Source: Rhodanobacter sp. (lineage in GTDB: Bacteria > Pseudomonadota > Gammaproteobacteria > Xanthomonadales > Rhodanobacteraceae). From it: a stretch of 10,022 bases of DNA. The notes beneath the pieces were generated by a model. That model was given only the letters and a program-made list of their open reading frames with translations. It was not told the DNA's origin and ran no database searches. The first letter of the stretch is position 1; each line of letters starts with the position of its first letter. This document shows positions 1 through 8,446 of this stretch, one piece after another. The DNA is taken from assembly GCA_026193555.1 (NCBI GenBank), contig JAPHUU010000093.1, positions 1 through 10,022 on the forward strand, read 5' to 3'. The position numbers and the translations under genes were made by a program.

Positions 1-447
1 ACCCACCACCTCCAGCACGCTCAGCGAGATCAGTCCGTCGTCCAGCAACAGCACATCGCCGGCGTGCACGTCCTGCGGCAATCCGTAGTAGCTGACGCCG
101 ACCCGCGAGCTATCGCCGGCGGGTACATCGGGCCGGCAATCGAGCACGAAATGGTCGCCATCAGCCAGTTGCACCGGGCCGTCGGCGAATTTCTCGATGC
201 GGATCTTCGGCCCCTGCAGATCGGCCAGAACGCCGACTTCACGGCCGGCGGCGGTGGCCACTGCGCGCACGGCGTTGGCGCGAGCGCGGTGGTCATCGGG
301 GTGGCCATGCGACAGGTTCAGGCGAACCACGTCGACACCTTCGGCAATCAGCTTTTCCAGCATGCCCGGCGCGTCGGTAGCGGGACCCAGGGTGGCAACG
401 ATCTTGGTACGGCGTGAGGGGGATTCAGTGGGAGATTCAGTAGTCAT
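1..447 (-). CDS. pyk: Pyruvate kinase, N-terminal 149 codons (3' end beyond the window)
   Basis: Catalyses phosphoenolpyruvate + ADP to pyruvate + ATP, the last step of cytosolic glycolysis. Reading the minus strand from the ATG at 447 gives the canonical pyruvate kinase start: RRTKIVATLGPAT at residues 12-24, the substrate/K+ site stretch VVRLNLSHG at 40-48, and DLQGPKIR at 76-83, which marks the beginning of the B (lid) domain. The frame stays open to base 1 through a typical LLLDDGLISL segment of the lid. Full-length enzymes are about 470-490 residues, so roughly two thirds lies off the left edge. The N-terminus carries a short Ser/Thr/Pro-rich lead (SPTESPS). The start is 18 bases after the nuclease stop, with only a weak AGG-type ribosome site, so the two are probably co-transcribed. 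Family identity is secure from the sequence; PykA versus PykF type cannot be decided from this part. Confidence 0.95.
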   Translation of the reverse strand, partial: MTTESPTESPSRRTKIVATLGPATDAPGMLEKLIAEGVDVVRLNLSHGHPDDHRARANAVRAVATAAGREVGVLADLQGPKIRIEKFADGPVQLADGDHFVLDCRPDVPAGDSSRVGVSYYGLPQDVHAGDVLLLDDGLISLSVLEVVG

Positions 448-465
448 CAATTAAACCTGGAAGCA

Positions 466-1320
466 CTAGGGGAGGACACCTTGCTGGTTGCCCACGGCAG
501 TCGCCGAGGATCCCCGCAAGGCAAGATTGAGTACACCGGCCAGCCTCCTGCCGGCCTGGCGCAGTCGCCGTTCGGCAACCGGAAGTTCGGCGTGGACATA
601 GGCCTGACTGATCTTGTGGTCGGCCGGATAGAAGCCCGTTGCGGCGGTGATGCGGCAGGACTCCTCGGCCCATTGGGCATAAGGGTTGTCCAGCGGCACG
701 ATCGGCAACGGCAAGCTCACCGGAACCGGCGTGTCCAGCCGCCGGGCGTAGGTCTGCCAGTCCAGGTCACGGGTATTCAGCAGCGCCGAGTCCCACACCT
801 TGTGCAGGTTAGTGCCTTGGCCGTCGAACTGCACCTGATAGGTGTTGCCGCCTTTGTCGTTGCGGTAGCCGGCATGCAGCGGCTGATGGATGTCGGCGAC
901 AAGATGCACCACGAATTTCAGTGCCTCCCGTCGCGCGGCGCTCGGCTGTCGGCGATCGCTCAGGATGTTCACGTAGTACTGCAACCCGGCGACCACGCAT
1001 CGGCCGCCGCGACAGTCGCGCGGCGGCACGTAGTCGCAGTTGGCAGCATGGAAATTGATGTAGTGCTGGCTCCGGGTCTGCGCCCACAGCGATGCTCGCG
1101 CCGGATCGTCCTGGACCTGATCGGCCCAGTTGGCGATGTCGGCCAGCGAACGGGTGTGCTCCGGCGCCAGCAATTGCTCGACCTCGGTCTCGGCCGAGGG
1201 ACTCAGATGCTGCTGGGCCAGTTCGGCTACCACGCTGTGGCCCAGCGGCCCCCAGGCGAGGGCCGGTGCAACGACGAGGGCGGCAAGCAGTGCGATGACG
1301 ACACGTCGAATGCGGCGCAT
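466..1320 (-). CDS. Secreted S1/P1-family zinc nuclease
   Basis: A 284-residue protein of the S1/P1 nuclease family (fungal P1/S1 and plant bifunctional nucleases; relatives include zinc phospholipase C). Members cut single-stranded DNA/RNA and remove 3'-phosphates using three zinc ions. Residues 1-22 form a signal peptide (RRIRR then a hydrophobic run ending APALA), and cleavage would expose W23, needed because the mature N-terminal Trp is itself a zinc ligand. The other expected ligands are visible at near-P1 spacing: H28, D67, H86, H139, D143, H149, H173 and D177. Signature stretches are WGPLGH, HLVADIHQPLHAG and GGNTYQV. C95, C103 and C108 may form disulfides, in line with a periplasmic or secreted location. 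It sits just upstream of pyk and divergent from GAPDH, so it is an unusual neighbour for glycolytic genes; a role in phosphate or nucleotide scavenging is inference. No clear Shine-Dalgarno precedes the ATG at 1320. Confidence 0.93.
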   Translation of the reverse strand: MRRIRRVVIALLAALVVAPALAWGPLGHSVVAELAQQHLSPSAETEVEQLLAPEHTRSLADIANWADQVQDDPARASLWAQTRSQHYINFHAANCDYVPPRDCRGGRCVVAGLQYYVNILSDRRQPSAARREALKFVVHLVADIHQPLHAGYRNDKGGNTYQVQFDGQGTNLHKVWDSALLNTRDLDWQTYARRLDTPVPVSLPLPIVPLDNPYAQWAEESCRITAATGFYPADHKISQAYVHAELPVAERRLRQAGRRLAGVLNLALRGSSATAVGNQQGVLP

Positions 1321-2501
<1,181 letters not shown>

Positions 2502-2525
2502 TCCATCCGCTTTCCGCAGCAAACC

Positions 2526-2555
2526 ACGGCCCGTGCGGGATATCGCGCGGGCCGT
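2526..2555 (+). repeat. GC-rich inverted repeat downstream of GAPDH
   Basis: An 8-bp perfect stem (2526-2533 with 2548-2555) whose interior can pair further (2535-2537 with 2544-2546, plus a T-G wobble), leaving a six-base loop. It begins 24 bases after the GAPDH stop and immediately precedes the intrinsic terminator, so it may be the first half of a tandem terminator or a 3'-end stabiliser. There is no T-run after it. Confidence 0.55.
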
Positions 2556-2562
2556 CACGGAC

Positions 2563-2590
2563 AAGCCGGGCGCGAGCCCGGCTTTCTTTG
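2563..2590 (+). terminator. Rho-independent terminator of GAPDH
   Basis: A 9-bp perfect stem (2563-2571 pairing with 2576-2584), a GCGA tetraloop, then a T-rich tail TTTCTTTG that overlaps the stem end. It lies 61 bases after the GAPDH stop codon and separates GAPDH from the oxidase operon. Confidence 0.9.
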
Positions 2591-2718
2591 TGTTCTTCAG
2601 CCCGTCGCCGATCACCGAGCGGCAGGACCACCCATGCCGCATCGACTCATGGGAAATGCCCGGTGGCGTCGCGCCGCCGATCGCTGCATGATCCATTGGG
2701 GCAAATTGACGCAGCGCA

Positions 2719-2732
2719 TTGATCCAGATCAA
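2719..2732 (+). promoter_or_regulatory. FNR/ANR box upstream of ccoN
   Basis: TTGATCCAGATCAA is a perfect match to the FNR/ANR consensus TTGAT-N4-ATCAA. Its centre (2725.5) lies about 60 bases before the ccoN start. A -10-like element CAAAAT at 2754-2759, preceded by TG, would put transcription near 2766-2767, so the box would be centred at about -41, the class II activator position. Oxygen-responsive FNR-family control of ccoNOQP operons is established in many proteobacteria; that it applies here is inferred from the site. Confidence 0.9.
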
Positions 2733-2753
2733 GACACCGTTTCAACGTATCTG

Positions 2754-2759
2754 CAAAAT
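2754..2759 (+). promoter_or_regulatory. Putative -10 element of the ccoN promoter
   Basis: CAAAAT preceded by TG one base upstream (TGCAAAAT) sits 31 bases centre to centre from the FNR box. No good -35 is present, as expected when an activator overlaps the -35 region. Weak by itself; supported by the spacing. Confidence 0.55.
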
Positions 2760-2785
2760 AACGCGGCTAAACCACAGGGGGCGTC

Positions 2786-4252
2786 ATGCCAAATACCGAG
2801 TACTACAACGACAAGGTCGTGCGGCAGTTCCTGATGGCCGCCGCCATCTGGGGCATCATCGGCATGGCGATTGGTGTCTATGCCGCCGCCGAGTTGATGT
2901 GGCCGGTATTCAACTTCAACATCCCCTGGCTGACCTTCAGCCGGATCCGTCCGGATCATACGTTCGGGGTGATCTTTGCCTTCGGCGGCTCGGCGCTGAT
3001 GGGCACCTGCTATTACGTGGTCCAGCGCACCGGCCATGCGCGACTGGCACTGGACAGGCTGGCGGGCTTCACCTTCTGGGGCTGGCAGCTGATCTGCCTG
3101 CTGGCAATGATCACGATGCCGCTGGGCATCACCCAGAGCAAGGAATACGCCGAGCCGGAGTGGTTCATCGACATCCTGATCGCGGTGGTGTGGGTGAGCT
3201 TCGGCGTGGTGTTCTTTGCCAGCCTCGCGCGACGACGGATCAAGCACATCTATGTGGCGAACTGGTACTACGGTGCCTTCATCATTGCCGTCGGTCTGCT
3301 GCACATCGTCAACAACCTGGCGCTGCCGGTTTCGATGTGGAAGTCCTATCCGATCTACTCCGGCGTGGTCGACGCGATGGTGCAGTGGTGGTACGGCCAC
3401 AACGCGGTGGCGTTCTTCCTGACCGCCGGCTTCCTCGGCATGATGTATTACTTCGTGCCGCGCCAGGCCAAGCAGCCGTTGTGGAGCTACCGTTTCTCCA
3501 TCGTCAACTTCTGGGCGCTGATCTCGGTCTACATGTGGGCCGGCTCGCACCACCTGATGTACACCGCCCTGCCCGACTGGGTGCAGTCGGTCGGCATGGC
3601 GTTCTCGCTTATCCTGCTGATGCCCAGCTGGGGTTCGGCAGCCAACGGCCTGCTCACCTTCAATGGCTCGTGGCACCGGTTGAAGGACGATCCCGCGGCG
3701 AAGTTCATGGTGATGTCGCTGGTGTTCTACGCCGCCGCGACCTTCGAAGGCTCGATGATGGCGATCAAGACGGTGAACTCGCTGTCGCACTACACCGACT
3801 GGACCATTGCCCATGTGCACTCGGGCGCACTGGGCTGGGTGGCGATGATCACGATCGGCTCGCTCTATGCGATGGCGCCCCGCGCGCTGGGCCGTCCCGC
3901 GATGTACTCGCACCGCGGCATGGAAGTGCATTTCTGGCTGCACATGCTGGGCACGCTGATGTACATCTGCTCGATGTGGGTCGCCGGCGTCACCGAAGGC
4001 CTGATGTGGCGAGCGACCCAGCCGGACGGCTCGCTCACCTACGCATTCCTCGACAGCCTGATCGCGATCAAGCCGATGTACCTGATCCGCTGGATGGGCG
4101 GGTTGCTGATCCTGTCGGGCATGGTGGTGATGGCGTGGAACCTCTGGTACACCGCCGCCGATGCGCGTGCCAGGCTGATCAAGCCGATCCCGGTACCGGT
4201 CCCGGAGCCCGAACCGCTCCAGGTGCCCGCCCCGCTGCCGGCCGCAGGCTGA
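2786..4252 (+). CDS. ccoN: cbb3-type cytochrome c oxidase subunit I (CcoN)
   Basis: Catalytic subunit of the C-type haem-copper oxidase. It holds low-spin haem b and the haem b3/CuB centre that reduces O2 to water in the inner membrane and pumps protons. The 488 residues are strongly hydrophobic (about 12 membrane helices) and align by eye with Pseudomonas stutzeri CcoN with an offset of only two residues at the H58 ligand. Expected ligands are present: H58 ([14 protein letters not shown]) and H345 for haem b, H343 for haem b3 ([10 protein letters not shown]), and H205 (WYGHN), H255 and H256 (GSHHL) for CuB. Y249 is the residue cross-linked to the CuB histidine in this family. The Glu of TFEGSMMA is kept, although the following residue is Ser where the P. 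stutzeri protein has Pro. The C-terminus is an odd Pro-rich tail ([11 protein letters not shown]...). An AGGGGG ribosome site (2776-2781) supports the ATG. First gene of the operon, behind the FNR box. Confidence 0.98.
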   Translation: MPNTEYYNDKVVRQFLMAAAIWGIIGMAIGVYAAAELMWPVFNFNIPWLTFSRIRPDHTFGVIFAFGGSALMGTCYYVVQRTGHARLALDRLAGFTFWGWQLICLLAMITMPLGITQSKEYAEPEWFIDILIAVVWVSFGVVFFASLARRRIKHIYVANWYYGAFIIAVGLLHIVNNLALPVSMWKSYPIYSGVVDAMVQWWYGHNAVAFFLTAGFLGMMYYFVPRQAKQPLWSYRFSIVNFWALISVYMWAGSHHLMYTALPDWVQSVGMAFSLILLMPSWGSAANGLLTFNGSWHRLKDDPAAKFMVMSLVFYAAATFEGSMMAIKTVNSLSHYTDWTIAHVHSGALGWVAMITIGSLYAMAPRALGRPAMYSHRGMEVHFWLHMLGTLMYICSMWVAGVTEGLMWRATQPDGSLTYAFLDSLIAIKPMYLIRWMGGLLILSGMVVMAWNLWYTAADARARLIKPIPVPVPEPEPLQVPAPLPAAG

Positions 4253-4262
4253 GGACCCGATC

Positions 4263-4916
4263 ATGGCATTCAAGCATTTCGAAGCAATCGAGAAACATGC
4301 CGGCCTGCTCGGCGTCCTGATCGCCGTCTTCGTGTCGATCGGCGGCCTGGCGGAGATCACTCCGCTGTTCATGGAGGCCCATGCGGTGAAGGCGCCACCC
4401 GGCGTGCAGCCCTACGATGCACTGCGCCTGGCCGGGCGGGACATCTACGTACGTGAGGGTTGCTACCTGTGCCACTCGCAGATGATCCGTGCACTGCGTG
4501 CCGAAACCGAACGTTACGGCCACTATTCCACGGCCGCCGAGTCGGTCTACGATCGCCCCTTCCAGTGGGGCTCCAAGCGCACCGGACCGGATCTGGCACG
4601 CGTCGGCGGCAAGTACTCCGACCAATGGCATGTGCTGCACATGATGAATCCCCGCCAGGTCGTGCCGCAGTCCAACATGCCCGGCTACCCGTGGTTGCTG
4701 GACAAGAAAATCGATCCCGACCTGATCCAGGCCAAAATGCGTACCCTGCGCAGGCTGGGCGATCCGTACAGCGACGCCGAAATTGCCGCGGCACCGGCGG
4801 CGGTCAAGGACAAGACCGAGATGGACGCGCTGATCGCCTATCTGCAGGGACTGGGCGTGAAGAACGAGCCGACCTCGATGAAAGGGACGCAGGCCACCGA
4901 CGGAGGTGCGCCATGA
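4263..4916 (+). CDS. ccoO: cbb3-type cytochrome c oxidase subunit II, monohaem (CcoO)
   Basis: Membrane-anchored monohaem cytochrome c that relays electrons from CcoP to CcoN. The 217 residues comprise an N-terminal membrane anchor (about residues 16-36, [23 protein letters not shown]) and a periplasmic cytochrome domain. The single haem c site is CYLCH at 67-71 (in EGCYLCHSQ) and the likely axial Met is M139 in [10 protein letters not shown]. The stretches [31 protein letters not shown] and [13 protein letters not shown] are family hallmarks. The start is 10 bases after the ccoN stop, with a GAGGA ribosome site overlapping that stop (4251-4255). The stop overlaps the ccoQ start (ATGA at 4913-4916), so translation is probably coupled. 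Confidence 0.97.
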   Translation: MAFKHFEAIEKHAGLLGVLIAVFVSIGGLAEITPLFMEAHAVKAPPGVQPYDALRLAGRDIYVREGCYLCHSQMIRALRAETERYGHYSTAAESVYDRPFQWGSKRTGPDLARVGGKYSDQWHVLHMMNPRQVVPQSNMPGYPWLLDKKIDPDLIQAKMRTLRRLGDPYSDAEIAAAPAAVKDKTEMDALIAYLQGLGVKNEPTSMKGTQATDGGAP

Positions 4917-5101
4917 GCAGCACCTGGGGTCACGTCGCCGGCGTCATCATCGTGATGATGATGACGATCTTCATCGGCATCTGGGTCTGGGCCTGGCGCA
5001 AGCGCCACAAGCCGGTCTTCGACCGCATGGCGCAACTGCCGCTGGAGGACGAGGATGCTGACATCGAGACACGCGTCAACGCGAAAGGAGACCGCTCATG
5101 A
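4913..5101 (+). CDS. ccoQ: cbb3-type oxidase small subunit CcoQ/FixQ
   Basis: A 62-residue single-span membrane protein. It has one hydrophobic helix (about residues 8-28, [21 protein letters not shown]), a basic stop-transfer patch (RKRHKP) and an acidic C-terminal tail (EDEDADIE), the layout of CcoQ. CcoQ stabilises the CcoNOP complex in other bacteria and is not itself a redox subunit. A strong GGAGG (4902-4906) lies 6 bases before the ATG. Both ends overlap neighbours by four bases: ATGA with ccoO at 4913-4916 and ATGA with ccoP at 5098-5101. Length, position between ccoO and ccoP, and topology make the call firm even though the family is poorly conserved in sequence. Confidence 0.93.
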   Translation: MSSTWGHVAGVIIVMMMTIFIGIWVWAWRKRHKPVFDRMAQLPLEDEDADIETRVNAKGDRS

Positions 5102-6006
5102 GCACGTTCTGGTCGTGGTGGGTCATGTCGTTGATCGTGCTCAATCTGAGCGCGGCACTGTTCCTGTTCTGGTGGGCGCCGCGAGCAAAGATTCCGACCA
5201 TGCCCGATGGCACCAGCGGCCACGTCTGGGCGCATGGCGTGCTGCGCGAGGGCGTCCGCCGGCTGCCGCGCTGGTGGCTGCTGCTGTCCGCCGGCGCCTT
5301 CGTCGCCGGCGCCACGTACCTGACGCTGTACCCCGGTTTCGGCAACCACAAGGGCACCCTTGGCTGGACCTCGCATGCCCAGCTGGCGCGTGATGTCGCC
5401 GCCAACAACGTCAACCTCGATGAGATGCTGAAACGCTTCCAGATGTACCCGGTCGAACAACTGGCGCATGATCCCGCCGCGCAGCAGATGGGCAGGGTTC
5501 TGTTCGATGACAACTGTGCGGCCTGCCACGGCCGTGCGGGCAAGGGCAACGTGCTGGTGGGCGCCCCCGACCTCACCGACAACGACTGGCTGTATGGCGG
5601 TGACGGCAAGGCGATCACCTCGTCGATCCATGACGGTCGCAGCGGTGTGATGCCGCCATGGGCAAGCCTGGGCGAGGACAACGTGAAGAACCTCGCGCAG
5701 TACGTGTTGAGCCTGTCCGGCTCACCGCACGATGCCGCCAGGGCCGCCGCCGCCAAGCCGTTGTTCGCCACCTGTGCCGCCTGCCATGGCCCCGACGGCA
5801 AGGGCAATCAGGCCCTCGGTGCACCCAACCTGACGGATCACATCTGGCTGCACGGCGGCAGCGTGGCGAACATCGAGACCACCATCGGCGGCGGTCGCCA
5901 GGGTCACATGCCCGCCTGGAGCCCCCGTCTGTCCGAGGACCAGATTCGTGTGCTGGCGGCTTACGTCTACCACTTCTCACACGCCGACGATGCTGGCCGC
6001 CAGTGA
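5098..6006 (+). CDS. ccoP: cbb3-type cytochrome c oxidase subunit III, dihaem (CcoP)
   Basis: Dihaem cytochrome c that accepts electrons from soluble donors or the bc1 complex and passes them to CcoO. The 302 residues show two N-terminal membrane segments (about 5-26 and 58-77), the pattern of pseudomonad-type CcoP, then two periplasmic cytochrome c domains. Haem sites are CAACH at 140-144 and CAACH at 226-230, with probable axial Met residues M185 (GVMPPW) and M271 (GHMPAW). The two domains are similar to each other (CAACHGxxGKGN, then APxLTDxxWLxGG), as expected from the ancestral duplication. The start is fixed by AAGGAG at 5085-5090, 7 bases before the ATG, and overlaps the ccoQ stop as ATGA. 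The stop overlaps the next start as GTGA. Confidence 0.97.
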   Translation: MSTFWSWWVMSLIVLNLSAALFLFWWAPRAKIPTMPDGTSGHVWAHGVLREGVRRLPRWWLLLSAGAFVAGATYLTLYPGFGNHKGTLGWTSHAQLARDVAANNVNLDEMLKRFQMYPVEQLAHDPAAQQMGRVLFDDNCAACHGRAGKGNVLVGAPDLTDNDWLYGGDGKAITSSIHDGRSGVMPPWASLGEDNVKNLAQYVLSLSGSPHDAARAAAAKPLFATCAACHGPDGKGNQALGAPNLTDHIWLHGGSVANIETTIGGGRQGHMPAWSPRLSEDQIRVLAAYVYHFSHADDAGRQ

Positions 6007-6215
6007 CCCCGCAAGCGCCCCGACCAAGCTGGCACCGGCAACCTGTGCTGTGGCTGGGGGCGCTGGTATTCATCGGCTCGCTGGCTGGCTGTGTATGGAT
6101 GATCGTTCTCGGCGTACGCCACGCCGATACCCCGCTGGATACCGCCCACACGGTATTCGGCGTACCGGTGGGCGCACACAGTTCATCGGGCCCACCGCCT
6201 GACCCGGGATCATGA
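6003..6215 (+). CDS. ccoH: Short CcoH/FixH-like single-span membrane protein
   Basis: A 70-residue protein starting with GTG at 6003, whose GTGA overlaps the ccoP stop; its own stop overlaps the ccoI start as ATGA (6212-6215). No ATG precedes the hydrophobic helix in this frame after the ccoP stop. It has a basic/aromatic start (PSWHRQPVLW), one membrane helix (about residues 17-36) and then GVRHAD. The pattern W-x-R/K-Q-x3-W, helix, then RHAD resembles the beginning of CcoH/FixH, which binds CcoN and aids cbb3 assembly. Family members are about 150 residues with a periplasmic domain. Here the helix is followed only by some 30 residues of low-complexity tail (HSSSGPPPDPGS). Position between ccoP and ccoI matches ccoH. 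It could instead be an unrelated small subunit that took the same slot; the call rests on motif and context. Confidence 0.72.
   Translation: MTPQAPRPSWHRQPVLWLGALVFIGSLAGCVWMIVLGVRHADTPLDTAHTVFGVPVGAHSSSGPPPDPGS
6143..6174 (+). repeat. Imperfect hairpin inside ccoH, upstream of ccoI
   Basis: 7 bp (6143-6149 with 6168-6174), a single bulged A at 6150, then 5 bp (6151-6155 with 6163-6167), around a small loop. It lies in the codons for the low-complexity tail of the CcoH-like protein and ends 37 bases before the ccoI ATG. It has no T-run, so it is not a standard terminator; an mRNA stability or translation-modulating structure is possible. Confidence 0.5.
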
Positions 6216-8446
6216 GCACGCACGCGGCGTGGGCCCATCCGCAACTCGCCGCCCAGGTATTGCGCAGTCGCCACGACGGGCGCAGCGAAGTCGCGCTGCG
6301 GGTAACGACGCTGCACGACGCACGCACGGTGTTGCGGCTGGAGCAGATGCTGCATGCGCTGCCGGGCGTGCAGCGCGTCGCCATCGACCGTCGCGCACAA
6401 CGCGTGCGCGTGGTGTGGGACGCCCAACTGAGTGCACTGCCGCGCCTGCTTGAAACCTTCGCCGCGGCGCACTGCCCGGCGCAACCGCTGCACCACGACA
6501 GCATCGACGACGCCCGCGCCGTGGAAATGCACGACGCGCTGAAGCGCCTGCTGGTCGCCGGCATGTGCGCGATGCAGGTGATGACCTATGCGTTCGTGAT
6601 CTACATCGGCGTGGTCGACTTTGTCGACTTCAGCACCCGCAACCTGTTCCGCTGGCTGGGACTGATCACCACCGTGCCGCTGGTGCTGTATTCGGCACAG
6701 CCGTTCTTCGCTGGCGCCGTGCGCGAGTTGCGCGACCACCGGCTCGGTAGCGATGTGCCGGTAGCGCTCGCCGTGGCATTGGTATTTCTCGCCAGCACGC
6801 TGAACACGCTGCGCGGCAGCGGCGAGATCTATTTTGATTCGGTGAGCATGTTCGTGTTCCTGCTGCTGCTCGGTCGATACATCGAGATGAGGGCACGGCA
6901 CAGCAGCACGGCACAGGGCGATGCCACGATGGATGCCACTCCCCTGCTGGCCGACCGGCTTGGTGATGATGGCCGGGTGGAAACCGTTGCCGCGATCACC
7001 CTGCTTGCCGGTGACCGGGTGCTGGTGGCCGAGGGCGGCATCGTGCCCGCCGACGGCATGCTGGAAAGCATCGAAGTACAGGTCGACGAGGCCCGGCTGT
7101 CCGGCGAATCGCGACCACTGACCCGCCGGCGCGGCGAGCGGCTGGTCGCCGGCAGCGTGCTGCTGACCGGGCCGGCGCGGCTTCGCGTCGAGCAGAGCGG
7201 CGATCACACCACGGTGGCCCGGCTCGGCGCGCTGACCAGGCATGCACGACAGGCTCGCGGTAGCATCGTGGCGGACAATCACCGGGAGGTGTCCCGCTTC
7301 GTCCTGCGCATCCTGCTGCTGGTCTCGCTCACCGCGCTGGGCTGGCTGCTGATCGACCCGGCCGGAGCGTTCGAGGCGGCGGTAGCGGTACTGGTGGTGG
7401 CCTGCCCCTGTGCCTATGCGCTGACTCCGCCAGCCACCCGCACGCGCGCATTCGGCGCACTCGCCCGATGCGGCGTACTGGTCACCGGAAGCAACGCGCT
7501 GGCCATCCTCCCCGCCGTCGACTATGTACTGCTGGACAAGACCGGGACCCTCACCGTGCCGCATCTGGACGTCGATGCCATCACGCCGCTGCGCAACGCA
7601 TCGCGCGAGGATGTCCTGCGCCTCGCCGCGGCGCTGGCGCAGGAGAGCTCGCATCCACTGGCCCGCGCACTGACCCTCGGCGCGGCACGTCTGGATGGCA
7701 TTCCCCGCGCGCAGAACGTCCAGGTCATCGCTGGGCATGGCATCACGGGCGAGGTCGACGGCCGCATCCTGCGCCTGGGACAGCCTGCGTTCGCCATGGA
7801 AGGGTGCAGCGAGGAGCACAGCGCCGACATGCAGGACACCATGGTCTTGGCGGATGCCTCCGGCGCGCTCGCGCTGTTCCCGCTCGACGAACGCTTGCGC
7901 GAAGGTGCGCTGGCCATGGTTGATCATCTGCGCGCCGCCGGGGTCAGCCTGGTCATTGCCAGCGGCGATGAGGACAGCCGGGTCAGTGCGGCGGCCCGGC
8001 AGCTTGGCATCGCGACATGGCATGCGCGCCTGAGCCCGGCCGGCAAACTTGCCCTGCTGCAGGCGGCCCGGGCCGAGGGCAAGGTGACCCTGGCCATCGG
8101 TGATGGCAGCAACGACGCACCGGTGCTGGCCGGTGCCGATGTATCGGTCGCACTGGCCAGCGGCACCGACCTGGCGCAGGCGCATGCGGACCTGCTGCTG
8201 GTGAACAGTCGCCTGGACGGGCTGATCGCCGCAAAAACGATCGCCACGCAGGTGCGGCAGATTGCCGCGTCGAGTCGACACAGCGCCCTGATTTACAACC
8301 TGTGCGCCGTTCCATTTGCCGCCCTTGGCCTGGTACCGCCGTGGCTGGCGGCGATCGGAATGTCGGCTAGCTCGCTGGCAGTGATCCTCAACGCACTGCG
8401 CGTAGGCCGCGCCACTGCGCCATTTCCAGCGACGTCCCCGGCATGA
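6212..8446 (+). CDS. ccoI: Copper-translocating P1B-type ATPase CcoI/FixI (CopA2 type), without CxxC
   Basis: Exports Cu+ across the inner membrane to supply the cbb3 CuB centre. The 744 residues keep the P1B-1 core: actuator SGES at 297-300, the transmembrane copper motif CPC at 398-400, the phosphorylated DKTGTLT at 442-448 (D442), the HP dipeptide H481-P482, the hinge GDGSNDAP from 630 (usual form GDGIND), and C-terminal membrane residues YN and MSASS. The N-terminus (about 27-88) still resembles the ferredoxin-like metal-binding fold (MLHALPGVQRVAID...VRVVWD), but the usual CxxC segment reads TTLHDARTVL, with no cysteine. The Cys-rich region often found before it in other CcoI proteins is also absent. 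A His/Cys cluster (H87, C88, H94, H95) follows the domain. Downstream of the CcoH-like gene (ATGA overlap) and overlapping ccoS (ATGA 8443-8446). No strong ribosome site, consistent with coupled translation. Confidence 0.94.
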   Translation: MSTHAAWAHPQLAAQVLRSRHDGRSEVALRVTTLHDARTVLRLEQMLHALPGVQRVAIDRRAQRVRVVWDAQLSALPRLLETFAAAHCPAQPLHHDSIDDARAVEMHDALKRLLVAGMCAMQVMTYAFVIYIGVVDFVDFSTRNLFRWLGLITTVPLVLYSAQPFFAGAVRELRDHRLGSDVPVALAVALVFLASTLNTLRGSGEIYFDSVSMFVFLLLLGRYIEMRARHSSTAQGDATMDATPLLADRLGDDGRVETVAAITLLAGDRVLVAEGGIVPADGMLESIEVQVDEARLSGESRPLTRRRGERLVAGSVLLTGPARLRVEQSGDHTTVARLGALTRHARQARGSIVADNHREVSRFVLRILLLVSLTALGWLLIDPAGAFEAAVAVLVVACPCAYALTPPATRTRAFGALARCGVLVTGSNALAILPAVDYVLLDKTGTLTVPHLDVDAITPLRNASREDVLRLAAALAQESSHPLARALTLGAARLDGIPRAQNVQVIAGHGITGEVDGRILRLGQPAFAMEGCSEEHSADMQDTMVLADASGALALFPLDERLREGALAMVDHLRAAGVSLVIASGDEDSRVSAAARQLGIATWHARLSPAGKLALLQAARAEGKVTLAIGDGSNDAPVLAGADVSVALASGTDLAQAHADLLLVNSRLDGLIAAKTIATQVRQIAASSRHSALIYNLCAVPFAALGLVPPWLAAIGMSASSLAVILNALRVGRATAPFPATSPA

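Noticed and set aside
448..465. Possible promoter or terminator between the nuclease and pyk
   Set aside because: Only 18 bases, with no hairpin and no promoter-like hexamers; best read as an intra-operon gap.
2631..2653. CCCATG/CATGGG inverted repeat between GAPDH and ccoN
   Set aside because: Only 6 bp with an 11-base spacer and no associated promoter element; expected by chance.
2719..4320. Long plus-strand frame overlapping ccoN (533 codons)
   Set aside because: Out of frame with ccoN, Arg/Gly/His-rich with no recognisable features; its start lies in the FNR box.
2729..4372. Long minus-strand frame opposite ccoN (547 codons)
   Set aside because: Low-complexity His/Arg/Asp-rich translation, fully antisense to a certain ccoN; shadow of biased codon use.
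5615..8281. Very long open frame on the minus strand opposite ccoP, ccoH and ccoI
   Set aside because: It is antisense to recognised genes, composed of Arg/Gln/Ala/His-rich sequence with no family pattern, and spans several unrelated genes. It is a by-product of the high-GC codon use of the plus strand.
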